This document shows, one piece after another, positions 1 through 11,419 of a stretch of DNA of 64,000 nucleotides. The notes beneath the pieces were generated by a model, which saw only the letters and a list, made by a program, of their open reading frames with translations, searched no databases and was not told the origin of the DNA. The DNA comes from Rhizoclosmatium globosum (lineage: Eukaryota > Chytridiomycota > Chytridiomycetes > Chytridiales > Chytriomycetaceae), in contig MCGO01000109.1 of the NCBI GenBank assembly GCA_002104985.1, positions 1 through 64,000 of the forward strand. Direction: 5' to 3'. Numbering within the stretch: position 1 is the first letter of the stretch; each line of letters starts with the position of its first letter. The position numbers were made by a program, and so were the translations under genes.

Positions 1-1261
<1,261 letters not shown>

Positions 1262-1585
1262 CTACGCTTGATGATGATTCCGACATAGACTGAGGATCAT
1301 GTTTCCTCGATAACTGTGGAGAGTTTTTCGATGATGATATTTTCGAAGAAGACATGGTGAGGGGTTGTGTTGCCTTTGAACTCAGGAGGGTCTGCGTTGG
1401 AAGGGGCCACCGTGTTGGTTTACACGGATTATGGATATCTTTAAGATCAAGCGAAGGGCGTTATAGCAAGCTCCAGGAATATTCGATATATGCGTGCTGA
1501 TTACCGCTGAGATGAAGAACCAGCTGAAGTTACGATTCCTTTGTTCCCGTTTCGATTTTCCAACACCAACTGTCACCATCACCCA

Positions 1586-2328
1586 ATGTCCCGCGCCACC
1601 GCCCTAAAGCGTCTGATGACAGAGTACAAAGGTAGCTTACCAACTAGTTAATTGATGATCGAACCAATGAATCCATCGTCATCTTGCAGAACTCACCGTC
1701 AATGCCCCCGAAGGCATCACAGCCGGTAAGCAATCTCTCCACCAATACGATCCACTCATTCTTACATACACACGATACACAGGCCCTATTTCAGAGGACA
1801 ACTTCTTTGTGTGGGAGGCTCTCATTTGGTAATCCACCGACACCACAACACTCCAATCTGACACCCTCTTCGATCAAGTGGTCCAACAGACACAGTTTAC
1901 GAAAACGGAATCTTTACAGCAACACTGACATTCCCGAGTAAGTCACCCACCGATGCGATCCTTTACTTCTTGTCTAAGTTGTCTTACAAACAAACAACGC
2001 ACCACCAAACCCAGCCGACTACCCCCTCAGTCCACCCCAAATGAAGTTCACACCGCCGCTCTTCCACCCAAACATTTACTCCGACGGCCGCGTGTGCATT
2101 TCAATCCTGCATGCCCCCGGCGACGACCCACTCGGCTACGAACTCGCTTCAGAACGCTGGTCGCCCGTCCAATCCGTCGAAAAGATTCTCCTGTCCGTCG
2201 TTTCAATGCTCGCCGAACCAAACGATGAATCGGGTGCGAATATCGAGGCTTCGAAAATGTGGCGGACCGATCGGGATAAGTTTAATGCGATTGTCAAGAA
2301 GCAGGTGTTGAATACGTTGGGGCTGTAG
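1586..2328 (+). CDS. UBC7: Ubiquitin-conjugating enzyme E2, UBC7/UBE2G type
   Basis: This is a 166-aa E2 that accepts ubiquitin from E1 on a catalytic cysteine. UBC7-type enzymes serve ER-associated degradation. Exons are 1586-1631, 1690-1725, 1783-1828, 1879-1937 and 2015-2328, and all junctions keep frame. The fold signatures are [30 protein letters not shown] (catalytic Cys in GRVC) and [18 protein letters not shown]. The acidic loop [17 protein letters not shown] after the active-site strand is the insertion that marks the UBC7/UBE2G and CDC34 groups. Without a long C-terminal tail, UBC7/UBE2G is the better fit. The length matches the family (about 165-170 aa). The start codon is the first ATG in frame and gives the expected helix 1. 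Confidence 0.9.
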
Positions 2329-2480
2329 CTGTTTTATACTTGGATGGAATTGGATGCCTGGGTGGGGGGAAGACTGATGAAACGGAGTATGTATGCAATA
2401 AAGATGGTTCAATATTCGTTTTATACACTATATTTATGATTTCGTCGTAAATCCCTCCTGTAACTTCAACCGTAACCATA

Positions 2481-3785
2481 TCAATAAAGTCTCATGACCA
2501 GTCCGAGTCTCGTAAAGTATGCATCACAGTCATTCAGAATCTTTCCTGTCAATGAGTGATGTAACAACATCAAATTCTCACGCTCTTCCTCAGATCCATT
2601 ACTTTCAGCATGCGTTATCATTATTTCCAAATGATACAAGTGGCTGTATAGAAGCATATTCATTTCCAAGGTACAAATTGCCAAGTCCACACGATGATCC
2701 ATAAACAACATTTGCACTATTCTCCAGTGTCCTTTTCTGCTAGCTTCTTTGATAATATAGTTGTTACGTGCAGGTGGGTAAATTCCACATGGACTTGGCA
2801 GACCGAGAAGCGTCATAACAATATGAACCTGATTATGCGCACAAGCTGCTCCAAGAACCCTTTGCTGTCCATTCACTCCATCTCCTGCAACTACTCGAGG
2901 GTCAAAAAGGAGAGCTTGAACAATCAAGATATGACCATAAATACAAGCTGCAACAAGACAGTTTTCGGACGGAAATACGCGACCATCCAAAAGCAGTCTC
3001 CTCAAAATCTCAGTATGACCCTTAATACAAGCAGCAGTGACAGCATAACTCCCAAGAGCTGAAGGATCCACGCGTGCATCGGCCAACAACACACAAACGA
3101 CATCCAACGAGCCATTCAAAGCCGCAATCCGAATACAGACATTATTCAAGCACGCCGGATCAACCCTCCCATCCTCCAACAGTGCCCTCACAACATTTCC
3201 ATGTCCGAACTCGCACGCACTCTGAATCGCCTGGTTCGCACACGCCGACGTATCTACGCCACTTAACCCACCCAAATATCGAACAACGGAACTTTGGTTA
3301 TTAATCGCAGCAAACCGAATAGATCGACTGGACCGAATCCCCGCCGCGAATCCATTTTGCAGCATCTGAAGCGCCACTTTCAAAGCGCGTGAATCCGGAA
3401 GAATCCACCGACTCGGATCGCCAATTGAACCGCGGCGAATGTTCTCTTCGGACGTTGACAGCACGGCCTCGAGGACAACGCCCTGGTAGCACAACGACAG
3501 GGCCCTGAAGACCGGTCCGGTGATTCCAAATGACGCAAGAAAGAGAAGGAGACTTGGAATACGCGACTGGGACCACCGAAAGAGGAAGTGCTTTCGGGCA
3601 AAGGCCGGTTTCAGGTGGACAAGATGGAGGAAGAGTTTTGAGGTGCGGCCGAGGAATACGAGCGACTGGTCAATTGGAAGGTGGAGAACAATTGCGGCAA
3701 TTAGGGTTGGTGGAAGTGAAAGGAGGCGTGTTGGGTGGTGTGTTTGGAGCATCTTTCTTTTTAAGTAGTCCGATTCTTTTTGCAT
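2481..3785 (-). CDS. F-box-like and ankyrin-repeat protein, 434 aa
   Basis: This is a single uninterrupted reading frame. The N-terminal stretch LLSLPPTLIAAIVLHLP followed by a hydrophobic helix resembles an F-box, the SKP1-binding module of SCF ubiquitin ligases. The middle (about residues 150-360) contains repeated units of the form GHxxIVxxLLxDxRVDPs, which are divergent ankyrin repeats of the type seen in fungal F-box/ankyrin proteins. The C-terminus is alpha-helical with no recognised domain. A role as a substrate receptor is inferred from this architecture only. The annotated ATG lies three bases from the ATG of the divergent gene at 3789. The next in-frame ATG at about 3752 (MLQTHHPTRLL) is a plausible alternative that would leave some 5' leader. 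Confidence 0.75.
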   Translation of the reverse strand: MQKESDYLKRKMLQTHHPTRLLSLPPTLIAAIVLHLPIDQSLVFLGRTSKLFLHLVHLKPAFARKHFLFRWSQSRIPSLLLFLASFGITGPVFRALSLCYQGVVLEAVLSTSEENIRRGSIGDPSRWILPDSRALKVALQMLQNGFAAGIRSSRSIRFAAINNQSSVVRYLGGLSGVDTSACANQAIQSACEFGHGNVVRALLEDGRVDPACLNNVCIRIAALNGSLDVVCVLLADARVDPSALGSYAVTAACIKGHTEILRRLLLDGRVFPSENCLVAACIYGHILIVQALLFDPRVVAGDGVNGQQRVLGAACAHNQVHIVMTLLGLPSPCGIYPPARNNYIIKEASRKGHWRIVQMLFMDHRVDLAICTLEMNMLLYSHLYHLEIMITHAESNGSEEERENLMLLHHSLTGKILNDCDAYFTRLGLVMRLY

Positions 3786-3788
3786 TCA

Positions 3789-4359
3789 ATGGCGAACTTT
3801 GCGGACACATCGAATTCTCAAACATTTACCGTGCTAATTGATCGCAAGAACGCAAAGATTACTGCTGCTTTCCCACCTGCTTTGGCGCCGTACTTGACCG
3901 AAAGCGAGTTCGCCTCCCGAACCAGCCTTCTCCAACTCCGCTTTATTGTCCATCGCCATCGCACTGCAAAAAGAGCCGCACTATTTGCTTGGATCTATAT
4001 AATCATTTGGTTTGCTGTTTTTGTTGGAAACATGAACCAATCCACCTCCAACGCATTTGTCTTTGCGATGGCCTCATCTTCCATGGCTCTTCTCATCTCA
4101 TTCCATTGTTCACCATACGCTGTTCAGGTGATTTGTGTATTGATTCCAGCTGCGGTTTCTAAAATAGATAGTGGGTAGGGTATCCAAGCCTGTACGGAAA
4201 TGGCTCGTGAATGGTCTCTGGAAGACAAACGCATTGGAATTTCTTATACCGTAATTGAACAAAAACTCACACTCTTAGAGCTCTACCAGGAAACGCTGGG
4301 AGTAATAATACAGATTTCCCCAACCTCAGGCTCTCGCCAATTCCTTCTTTCCACATGAC
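3789..4359 (+). CDS. Small two-TM protein, outlying member A of the local paralogous family
   Basis: Two exons, 3789-4127 and 4179-4359, join in phase 0 to give about 172 aa. Exon 1 has a polar N-terminus, then two hydrophobic stretches (AALFAWIYIIIWFAVFVG and the AFVFAMASSSMALLISF region) that would form a membrane hairpin. Exon 2 begins with an amphipathic helix, ACTEMAREWSLEDKRIG, matching the FAKKWTQED helix that opens exon 2 in the 25.8-37.4 kb paralogues. It ends in short strand-like segments. No PPxY or LPxY motif is present. The function is unknown. It is the first of three tandem plus-strand relatives (A, B, C) and is transcribed divergently from the F-box/ankyrin gene. Confidence 0.7.
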
Positions 4360-4533
4360 AGTATCCTTCAAATAAATACGTTCTTGATTGTCATTGGTAG
4401 TTGAACATTATATGCTTGTGCAAAGTTCAAAAACCCAAAAAGTAATTGGTGCAAAAGCAAGTCCACCTCCCACAACCTCAATTGCTTAATTGCTTCTGAC
4501 GCTCCCCAGATATACATTCCAAACAACTCAAAA

Positions 4534-5050
4534 ATGTCAGACACAGTTCTCTCAACCCACGTCCTCGCAATCACCCGCCACACAGGCGAAATCCAAAGCA
4601 ACCCAACAAACTACCTCACCCAATCACACCTCCGCCAACTCGAATCCACCCTCCGCAAAACAGTACGCTTTTACAACATACTCAACCTCTTCCTCGCAAT
4701 CGCCACAATCGCATCCGTTTTCGTCTTGATCTATATACCGGGTGTGAACGATGACTTAAGAAAGGGTCTCATGATTGTGTTGATTGTTTGTTACCCAATG
4801 TTTGCAATGTACTTTCCTTGGATGCCTGTGGTAAATACCTGTACTGCTTTCGCAAATGTGAATCGTGTCTAACGAATTACTGTTGTTGACACAGCACCTT
4901 GGAGTCGTTCGAAGAGTTATGGCGAGCTGGGATAACGAAAATGATGGGATTGTGTATAGAGTGCATACGCCTGAATCAAACTGGGCAGTGTTTTGTACAC
5001 CAGGAGTGTATATTGAAGTTGATATCGTGTGTCGGAAGCAAAGCGCTTAG
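4534..5050 (+). CDS. Small two-TM protein, outlying member B of the local paralogous family
   Basis: Exons 4534-4830 and 4895-5050 join in phase 0 to give about 150 aa. The polar N-terminus is followed by ILNLFLAIATIASVFVLIYI and a second hydrophobic run, GLMIVLIVCYPMFAMYF. Exon 2 opens with the family helix (HLGVVRRVMASWDNENDG) and continues with strand-forming residues. The architecture, the intron position and phase, and the conserved Trp in the exon-2 helix tie it to neighbours A and C and to the eight-gene array at 25.8-37.4 kb. No WW-ligand motif was seen. The product is unknown but is most likely an integral membrane protein with both ends on the same side. Confidence 0.7.
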
Positions 5051-5577
5051 TTTTCTATGTTACTAATCAGGAAAGGAGAGTTAACCTTGTGTACAAATAT
5101 CTTCTATGAATGGGCTTTGTATTCTATTATAGTCGAACCCTTTCTTCATACGACTCAATAAATGACGTAAATATAACCATCATATTGTATCCAGTAGTAA
5201 AGGATCTTGTATTCAAATCGACAGTTTGCTTTTTTTTTTGATGCCTGAATCTGAGTTGATGTCTTTAAGCCGCTGGTTTTTTATGGTGAGGCAAACCTGA
5301 TCTTGTTTGATGAACAATGTGCTCCGGGCAATTCTACAGTTTTTTCTTTCTTTTCTATGGATGATTAAGATGATTCTCTTTCAAATGCATTTTAACGATT
5401 CCTTCAGATCCGCAGTCAAGTATCTGCTACAAAACAACCTATCTAGTTCCACACCTCCACATGAAAAAAGGCAATCGTGCAAAATTGATTGATGGTGATG
5501 GAATTCCTTTTCCTCAAGGCTTGTGAAGAAACAGGCATGCACGATAACAATTTCTGGACCACCAAATCTGACTCCCA
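5051..5577. other. Intergenic, no gene seen
   Basis: This stretch between family members B and C is AT-rich with short homopolymers, including T10 near 5230. I found no convincing coding frame, RNA gene or repeat. It presumably holds the 3' end of B and the promoter of C. Confidence 0.5.
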
Positions 5578-6072
5578 ATGTCTGACAGCCTGGTCCGCCT
5601 CGGCTCCCATACGGTCGCATTACAACGCTTCGGAAGAAGCGTCAAAGATACATGGACTCCTTCCTCAGAGTACTTCACTCCAGACCAGCGCATTCAGCTT
5701 GAAGGCGGCGTCTACGACTCGATCGGGAAGTTCAACCCATACATGGCCGCTGTGGTTCTTTCTTACATTGCAACTGTCATAACTGTCATCTCCGTTGCTG
5801 GTAAGACCTTGGGGATGGCATTAATCGTTTCTGTCGTCATTTTTGGTTGGTTCTTGACATTTGTGTACATGCTGTGGGAGCTACAGGTGTGATGCTTTGT
5901 TCTTCGGTAAATAATCTGTCTGATTATAATTTAGCAACACTTGAGAGCAGTACAGATGGTTTGCGATTCTTGGAGAACTCAAGGGATTGTGTACAAGTGT
6001 CAAATTGACTATCTCCCGTACTTTATTCGACCGGGCCATGTTGCGATTGATGTACAGGCATTTTCTGTATAG
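5578..6072 (+). CDS. Small two-TM protein, outlying member C of the local paralogous family
   Basis: Exons 5578-5886 and 5935-6072 join in phase 0 to give about 148 aa. Exon 1 has a short soluble N-terminus and two hydrophobic segments (AAVVLSYIATVITVISVAG and ALIVSVVIFGWFLTFVYML). Exon 2 starts with QHLRAVQMVCDSWRTQGIVY, which aligns by position with the conserved helix of the other members. The donor (CAG|GTGTGA) and acceptor (TTTAG) are clear, and an alternative reading through the intron stops at once. The function is unknown. It is the third of three adjacent plus-strand paralogues. Confidence 0.7.
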
Positions 6073-6237
6073 TCCGAAGATACTTTTCATTTTACCCTAG
6101 ACAATAAACGGAAGAAAACGGTCGGCATTGAACGTATTTTTGTACCAGACTATCTCTTCTTTATTTCTATTCATTCTGGATACTGTAGAACATAATGATT
6201 TCATAACAAAATGGTTTTAACAAAGAATTCTGTATGT

Positions 6238-6564
6238 TTAGCAAGTGATTCCACAAATGGAGCTGACTTCACCAACACAGACACTGTCCCAAGAAGTAGT
6301 ACCACAGTAGCTGTCCTGAGCAATAATTTTACCAACACAAGCGTCACAGGTAGATCTCAAAGCAACACCAGTAACACACACTTGCTATGAGAACAAGCAG
6401 TTCCAGAGGAAGTGGCGGCAACGCACGCGTTGTCAGCATTGGACCAGAGTGGTTCCTTGCTGTGCGTTACAAATATCACCATTCTCTCCATTAGTCTGGT
6501 CGCACCAAGCAAGTGGAGATCCGATAACAGTTGCGACACCAACAGCACACAGTAGATTCGTCAT
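6238..6564 (-). pseudogene. Cysteine-rich small secreted protein, reading frame broken twice
   Basis: A secreted protein reads across three frames. The ATG at 6564 begins a signal-peptide-like sequence (MTNLLCAVGVATVIGSPLAW). It is followed by a Cys-containing segment that shifts frame near 6433-6444 (into DNACVAATSSGTACS) and again at the short AC/GT repeat at 6374-6381. The last segment contains CDACVGKIIAQDSYCG, then TSWDSVCVGEV and a final C, ending at TAA 6238. The spacing Cx2C...YC...SWDxxCVxxV is a recurring module of small secreted cysteine-rich proteins. No plausible introns explain the shifts. Either the gene is decayed or the assembly has two single-base errors. The function is unknown; an extracellular role is likely. 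Confidence 0.5.
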
Positions 6565-6713
6565 CAAAGTTAAACCCAAAGAAAGTCTTCACTTTTCTAA
6601 GAATTTGCAGCAATTGAAGGTTTAGTTCACTACATATGTTTAACGCAATTATTAACAGATAAAGATGTTTTTATATTCTTTTGGATTATTTAACGCCACA
6701 AAAGTTTCCAGCA

Positions 6714-7746
6714 ATGAGTGAACGTGACGAGGTTTTATTGAAAATGATGCTATCCGCCGAAAAAGACTACCATGACACAAAGAAAGACTACGAAGACTCC
6801 AAGCACGATCTGACACTCGAGTGGAAGTTGGTACATCCCCATGGACTGGTCGGCGACTTACGTGGATACCTCCAGGCCAACAAGTCCTTGCAAGAAATGG
6901 CAACAAAAACTGAGCACACAAGGGACATCTATCACGATATCATAAGATCGGGTATATTCTATTGCGTGCAGCGATACCGGTCTAAATTATCTGTTTGGTA
7001 GACTTTTCACCTCTGAAACGAAAAAGTGAGGCGTCAACCAACACGTTGTCCAAGAAATCGCGCTATCAATCAGAATCGGAAAGGTCTGTCAGGTCGTCAG
7101 ACAAGCAGACCCAATTTCGGAAACGTGTAATGGATCGCGATCAACAAAAATGTGTTTGTTGCAAGCTATCGTCTGGTGATGCTTGCCATATTATTCCTTT
7201 GGCGACATACAACTGCAATCCGGTTCTGTGGAATACACAGTTTGGTGGATTCTGTTATGACCGCGATCATAATTCGTTTGACGTTCGGAATGGGCTCTTT
7301 CTGTGCTTTAACCATCATCACGACTTCGATAGTTTTCAATTTACAATTCAGTATAATCTGGGGAGATTCTTTTACACGACTTTTACAAAATCTGGTCTAG
7401 TTCAAGGACAAGCGTTGGAGTTTGGGGAAATGGTTGCCTTTCACCCACATCCCAAATTTTTGGACCACCACAATCAAAGGTACGTACTCTATCCCTAAGT
7501 GAACATATAAGTTGAAAATGTTATTCATTCTTCACTGACAGATTCTACGATTATCATAAAATGAAAGCTGCTTCAGAACCAAATCATATTAAAAAACAAG
7601 AGTCGGACACAACTCTGGGAAACGAGCAAGCCAAACACAAAGTTTTAGATTTTTTTGAATTTCTGGAGAAAGAGGAGAAGCTGGTGCAGCTTCAGTGTTT
7701 TATGGAACTCGATGCAGTGGAACGGCGCTTTGTACTTTCGGATTAA
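6714..7746 (+). CDS. HNH nuclease-domain protein, 306 aa
   Basis: Exons 6714-6951, 7002-7479 and 7542-7746 keep frame throughout. The N-terminal 80 residues are charged and helical (EKDYHDTKKDYEDSKHDL), probably a coiled coil. A basic linker, PLKRKSEAS...KKSRY, could be a nuclear signal. The central domain has CVCCKLSSGDACHIIPLA, then NGLFLCFNHHHDFDSFQF: the arrangement of an HNH endonuclease of the type common in basal fungi and basidiomycetes, with the zinc-type cysteines and the His/Asn/His residues kept. The C-terminal exon is acidic and helical. A DNA nuclease function is predicted from the motif only. No mobile-element partner lies next to it. Confidence 0.75.
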
Positions 7747-8035
7747 TGAAAGTAAAGTGAATAATATTACAAGTGTAAGCAGTTTATCTTTTTGTAATTG
7801 TAAGGAGAATTTAACAAGAGATTTCGTCGTTTTCAGCGACATGAGAATCATCATCCAATTGAACAACTGATGATCAAACTCACGACAAAGAACTTTATGA
7901 TTCCGTTTACCCATTAATTATGTTTGTTGGATTCTATAATAATTAGTTTCCGACACATTGGTACACTCTTTGATACAAAAAGAAACAGTTTATATAGCTC
8001 AACAAAACAGGGCCATGCATTAACTACAATAAGAA

Positions 8036-8884
8036 TCACACCGAGGAACTCGATGAACCTCCCAATGCAGCTTTCGACTCCATAGCATCCGCCATACTAG
8101 AATCATCATCCAAGCCAACATCGCAATTCTCTACAATCCAATTGACAACCCGTTCCCTTCCCATCATTTCCGCAAGACCAAGAGGACTCTTTCCCTCCAA
8201 ATTCTTTGCCCCAATATTCGCACCGAGTTTCACCAACACTTTAACAATCTCCAAGTGGCCATTCAAGCAGGCCCAGTGCAGAGCCGTACCACCATCTTCC
8301 GAGGTAGAAACAGTAGAATTCAAGTCGGCAGGCAGGACGAGCGCATCGAGGAAGAAGAGGGAGAGGAGGGGCAGGTGGTTGTTTGCCGCCGCCGCATGCA
8401 AGGGGGTAAAGCCCTGTTTGCACGGGGTTATCGCAATTGTCCTCAGCAGAGTTTTCAGCGGGTGCGCCAGTTCGGGCACCTGTTCAACGACCGGTGGACT
8501 CGGCTCGGGCACCTTCAATTCGGAAAGCGCGGCCTTGTCCTTGACCGTGTTCGCCTCAATGTCCATTTGATCCGGTTTCTCGTCTGTTTCGCCTTCCGTT
8601 TCGAAGGTCGGCGTTGGATTCGCCGCTTCAAAGGCCCGCACCTCGTTCGCAAAGGCGGCGTAGTAGCGATCGAGGCGCTCGATTGCCGAAGCCGCTTTCG
8701 AGGAAAAGGCGGAAAACTCGGTGGAAGCGGGTGTGTTTTGCGTGAGAAAGCTGATCAGAGTTGCGATGTTGTCGACTTCGTTGTATCGGACACACTCGGA
8801 CATCACATCGATGAAGCTGTCGCCGTCTTCGTCAATTGGGTAGCTGGCGAGGTTGGACAGAAGCTGCGTGGTTGTGGCATCCAT
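8036..8884 (-). CDS. Ankyrin-repeat protein, about 282 aa
   Basis: This is one uninterrupted frame. The in-frame sequence upstream of 8884 has no ATG, so MDATTTQLL at 8884 is chosen as the start. The N-terminal half is acidic and helical with no recognised domain. The C-terminal third has clear ankyrin repeats: QGFTPLHAAAANNHLPLLSLF, then GGTALHWACLNGHLEIVKVL, then a third GKSPLGLAEMMGRERVVNWI. It ends in a Ser-rich tail. The likely role is protein binding in the cytosol or nucleus; the proteasome-associated ankyrin class is one possibility that I cannot test. Its neighbours on either side are unrelated. Confidence 0.75.
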   Translation of the reverse strand: MDATTTQLLSNLASYPIDEDGDSFIDVMSECVRYNEVDNIATLISFLTQNTPASTEFSAFSSKAASAIERLDRYYAAFANEVRAFEAANPTPTFETEGETDEKPDQMDIEANTVKDKAALSELKVPEPSPPVVEQVPELAHPLKTLLRTIAITPCKQGFTPLHAAAANNHLPLLSLFFLDALVLPADLNSTVSTSEDGGTALHWACLNGHLEIVKVLVKLGANIGAKNLEGKSPLGLAEMMGRERVVNWIVENCDVGLDDDSSMADAMESKAALGGSSSSSV

Positions 8885-9066
8885 CGGGAGAGCTGGTTGG
8901 TGTTTCAAGGGGGACGTTGCTTCAAAACAAAAAGAAAAAGGTAATAGGAAATAGGAAAATAAATGGTACGTTTAGAACACCAATCATTACAGTATGGCCT
9001 CTCTTTCTCGAATTGGACTTTTCTTGATAGAACTTTGGAATGATTCTACTATAATAGGAAATATTA

Positions 9067-11299
9067 TTAACGATTCCGCACATCTGCCATCCACAACGAT
9101 TCAAACACAGGAAAATATATTTCCTGATATCTGGGATTCTCCAACATCTTATTCGCCATTCCATTCAAAAAATCTTCATGCACTTTCAAACACTTGTCCA
9201 CACCAAACAACGTATTCGACGGCAAAACATCCATCAACAAAGCCTTTGCCATCACATAATCTGATTCTTGTCCACAAAAACTCCCGTTCACAACTGATTT
9301 CAAACGTGCACTGAACGCAGGTGGAATCACCAACATATAATTTTTGTTCAACGCTTCAGCAATAGCTTCTAACCGTTCGTCTACTTTGTTTTGCCACTCT
9401 CGACGTTCGATTACACCGGCGTCATCTAAATCAAAGCCAGTTGTGAAGTCCAGTCCTTTCGAGACGTAGAATTTTTCAACGATTAGTCCGAGGCCAATTG
9501 TATGAAAATAGCACTTGCGGTTGAAGTAAAGGGAGCTTTCGGCGAATAGCTTGGCTTCATTGAAAGTGGCAGCTGGTTCTGTGAGAAGCGATTGAATTTC
9601 TGCGACTTTTTTCCTCATTCCGTGATAGTCCGGATATCCCTCGTGGATGTTTGTAAGTCGTGTTATGTTTTCCAAAAATCCTCGGACAGTGAGAACCGCT
9701 CTTGGGTCTAGGTCAGAAAGGTAGTGCCATTCATAGGGTCCCATGAGTTGGGCAATTTGATTGTCAAGGAGGTTGGTGTCGAAGAGTTTGGGGCTGCACT
9801 TGGCGGTGATGTGTCGGTAAACTGTGGTAATACGGATTGCAATGGTATCTTGCCATGCTAAAAATGAGGCTTTCATAACGTCTCCATTCCAAGAGTCAAA
9901 TTTGTAGTCAAAAGCATCCAAATTCTGATAGAACCATTGTGTTCCACCTAGTAGATGAATTTCAACTGCTGGCAATGTCTGGAAGATGTTTGGGTGAAAT
10001 AATTCTTCAAGTCTGGAAAATAGAACTTCGGACTGAATTAACTGCTCAAACTTCTCAGCTTGGCACTTTTCATCTACATTCCAGAATATATCTTGAAGAT
10101 CTTCCAAGTCGCAATCGTTGTCTTTGAAATCGTCGAGGATGGTTTTTAAATGTGGCATCCGGTTCAAGATATCCCGTTCAGCTTCAACATACTTTTCATA
10201 TGGTGCGCGGAGTACTCTTCGAGCTTCTTCCAGATACTTATCGACGTTAAAAGCAGGGAACGCGTCTGACCACTGATATGTATCCAAATCCGCAAGAAAC
10301 TCATGTCTACACCATCTTATAAAATTCAGATCTTTGCCTGCCACATTTTCCGAATAATCAATCGACGGAACATCCATGCTCATATAGCCGTTCCAGGATT
10401 TCGGAATCCCTTCCATCGCGATTGTATGGAGTTGTATATACCACTCCGTCCACGTTTCTTGGACACGTACGGATCGAATTTGGGGAGCCAATAAGCGTTT
10501 GATGTTTGCGAATATGCGATCGGTGATGGGGACTGGAGGCTCACAGACTCTCTCAAAGCCTTCACACTCGTCCAGAATGTCTTCAGAGATTGGAGGGTTC
10601 ATCGCTCCAAACCTATTCGTACCACGTGAATCAAGAGTCGCACAAACACATAAATACAGTACCGTCTGAGTATGTCCCAATGTCGTTGACCCTTGATTTC
10701 TTCAATCTCATTAAGCCGTTCTTTAACACGCGCAGCCTCAAAGTTCTTCATTTCCTCCACCCATTCAAAAAACTCCTTGTTCCACAACTGGACCTCAGAA
10801 AGCTGTGTGCACTTCACACATACTCGTTGAAGGAGCCTCCAATTTACTTGTTTCGTTTTCGTTGGGCAACGAGAACATCCTACCTGTTGAAAAACGATCA
10901 GAGAAGGGATGGTGGGTGTGCGGGAATGAAGTAACTCGCGATATCAAACTAAAGACTTGTTTGTGAGAGACAATGTTGGCGGCGGTGGTGGGAATGGCCG
11001 GCAGACCTGCGTTTTTATACAGGATCCTCCAGATGCTTGATCATGTGAGTTTTAATATTGTAAAGCATATAAGGAAGAGTGTGTTTGTTTACATACCGAG
11101 AATGTGATGTGGTTAGGGAGGCAAGGCGGCGATTGACACAGCCCAGATTCAAGACATCGACTGGTTCCAGATACGCACACACATCATCAAACAGCTCTGT
11201 TGGCAGTATATTGAAACTACGACTGCCATAAGCAGAACGCTGCGATGGCAGCGTGAGCCTTTTGGATCTCCTCAGGCTGCCACTTGTCTGAAATGGCAT
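9067..11299 (-). CDS. F-box protein with a CxxC-CxxC knuckle, 679 aa
   Basis: Four exons on the minus strand, 11299-11097, 11026-10957, 10883-10663 and 10612-9067, keep frame. Residues about 28-70 form an F-box (FNILPTELFDDVCAYLEPVD, then LNLGCVNRRLASLT), the SKP1-docking module of SCF ubiquitin ligases. Exon 3 carries CSRCPTKTKQVNWRLLQRVC and then VKC, a CxxC...CxxC pair like the zinc knuckle that follows the F-box in many fungal F-box proteins. A short coiled-coil-like stretch follows (MKNFEAARVKERLNEIEEIK). The last 515 residues are helical and acidic and match no domain I recognise. Substrate recruitment for ubiquitination is inferred. Confidence 0.75.
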
Positions 11300-11419
11300 T
11301 GAGGTTCTTAAACCGTTATTAATATTTGAGATCAGGTTTTGCTATTCCCTCTTTCTCATTCAACAATTAACAATTCTTAAATATTCTTGTAAAAGTAATC
11401 AAACGAATCCTTGCCCAAA

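Noticed and set aside
8255..8944. 229-codon plus-strand frame over the ankyrin gene
   Set aside because: Shadow of the antisense ankyrin frame: Arg/Gly-rich and with no family features.
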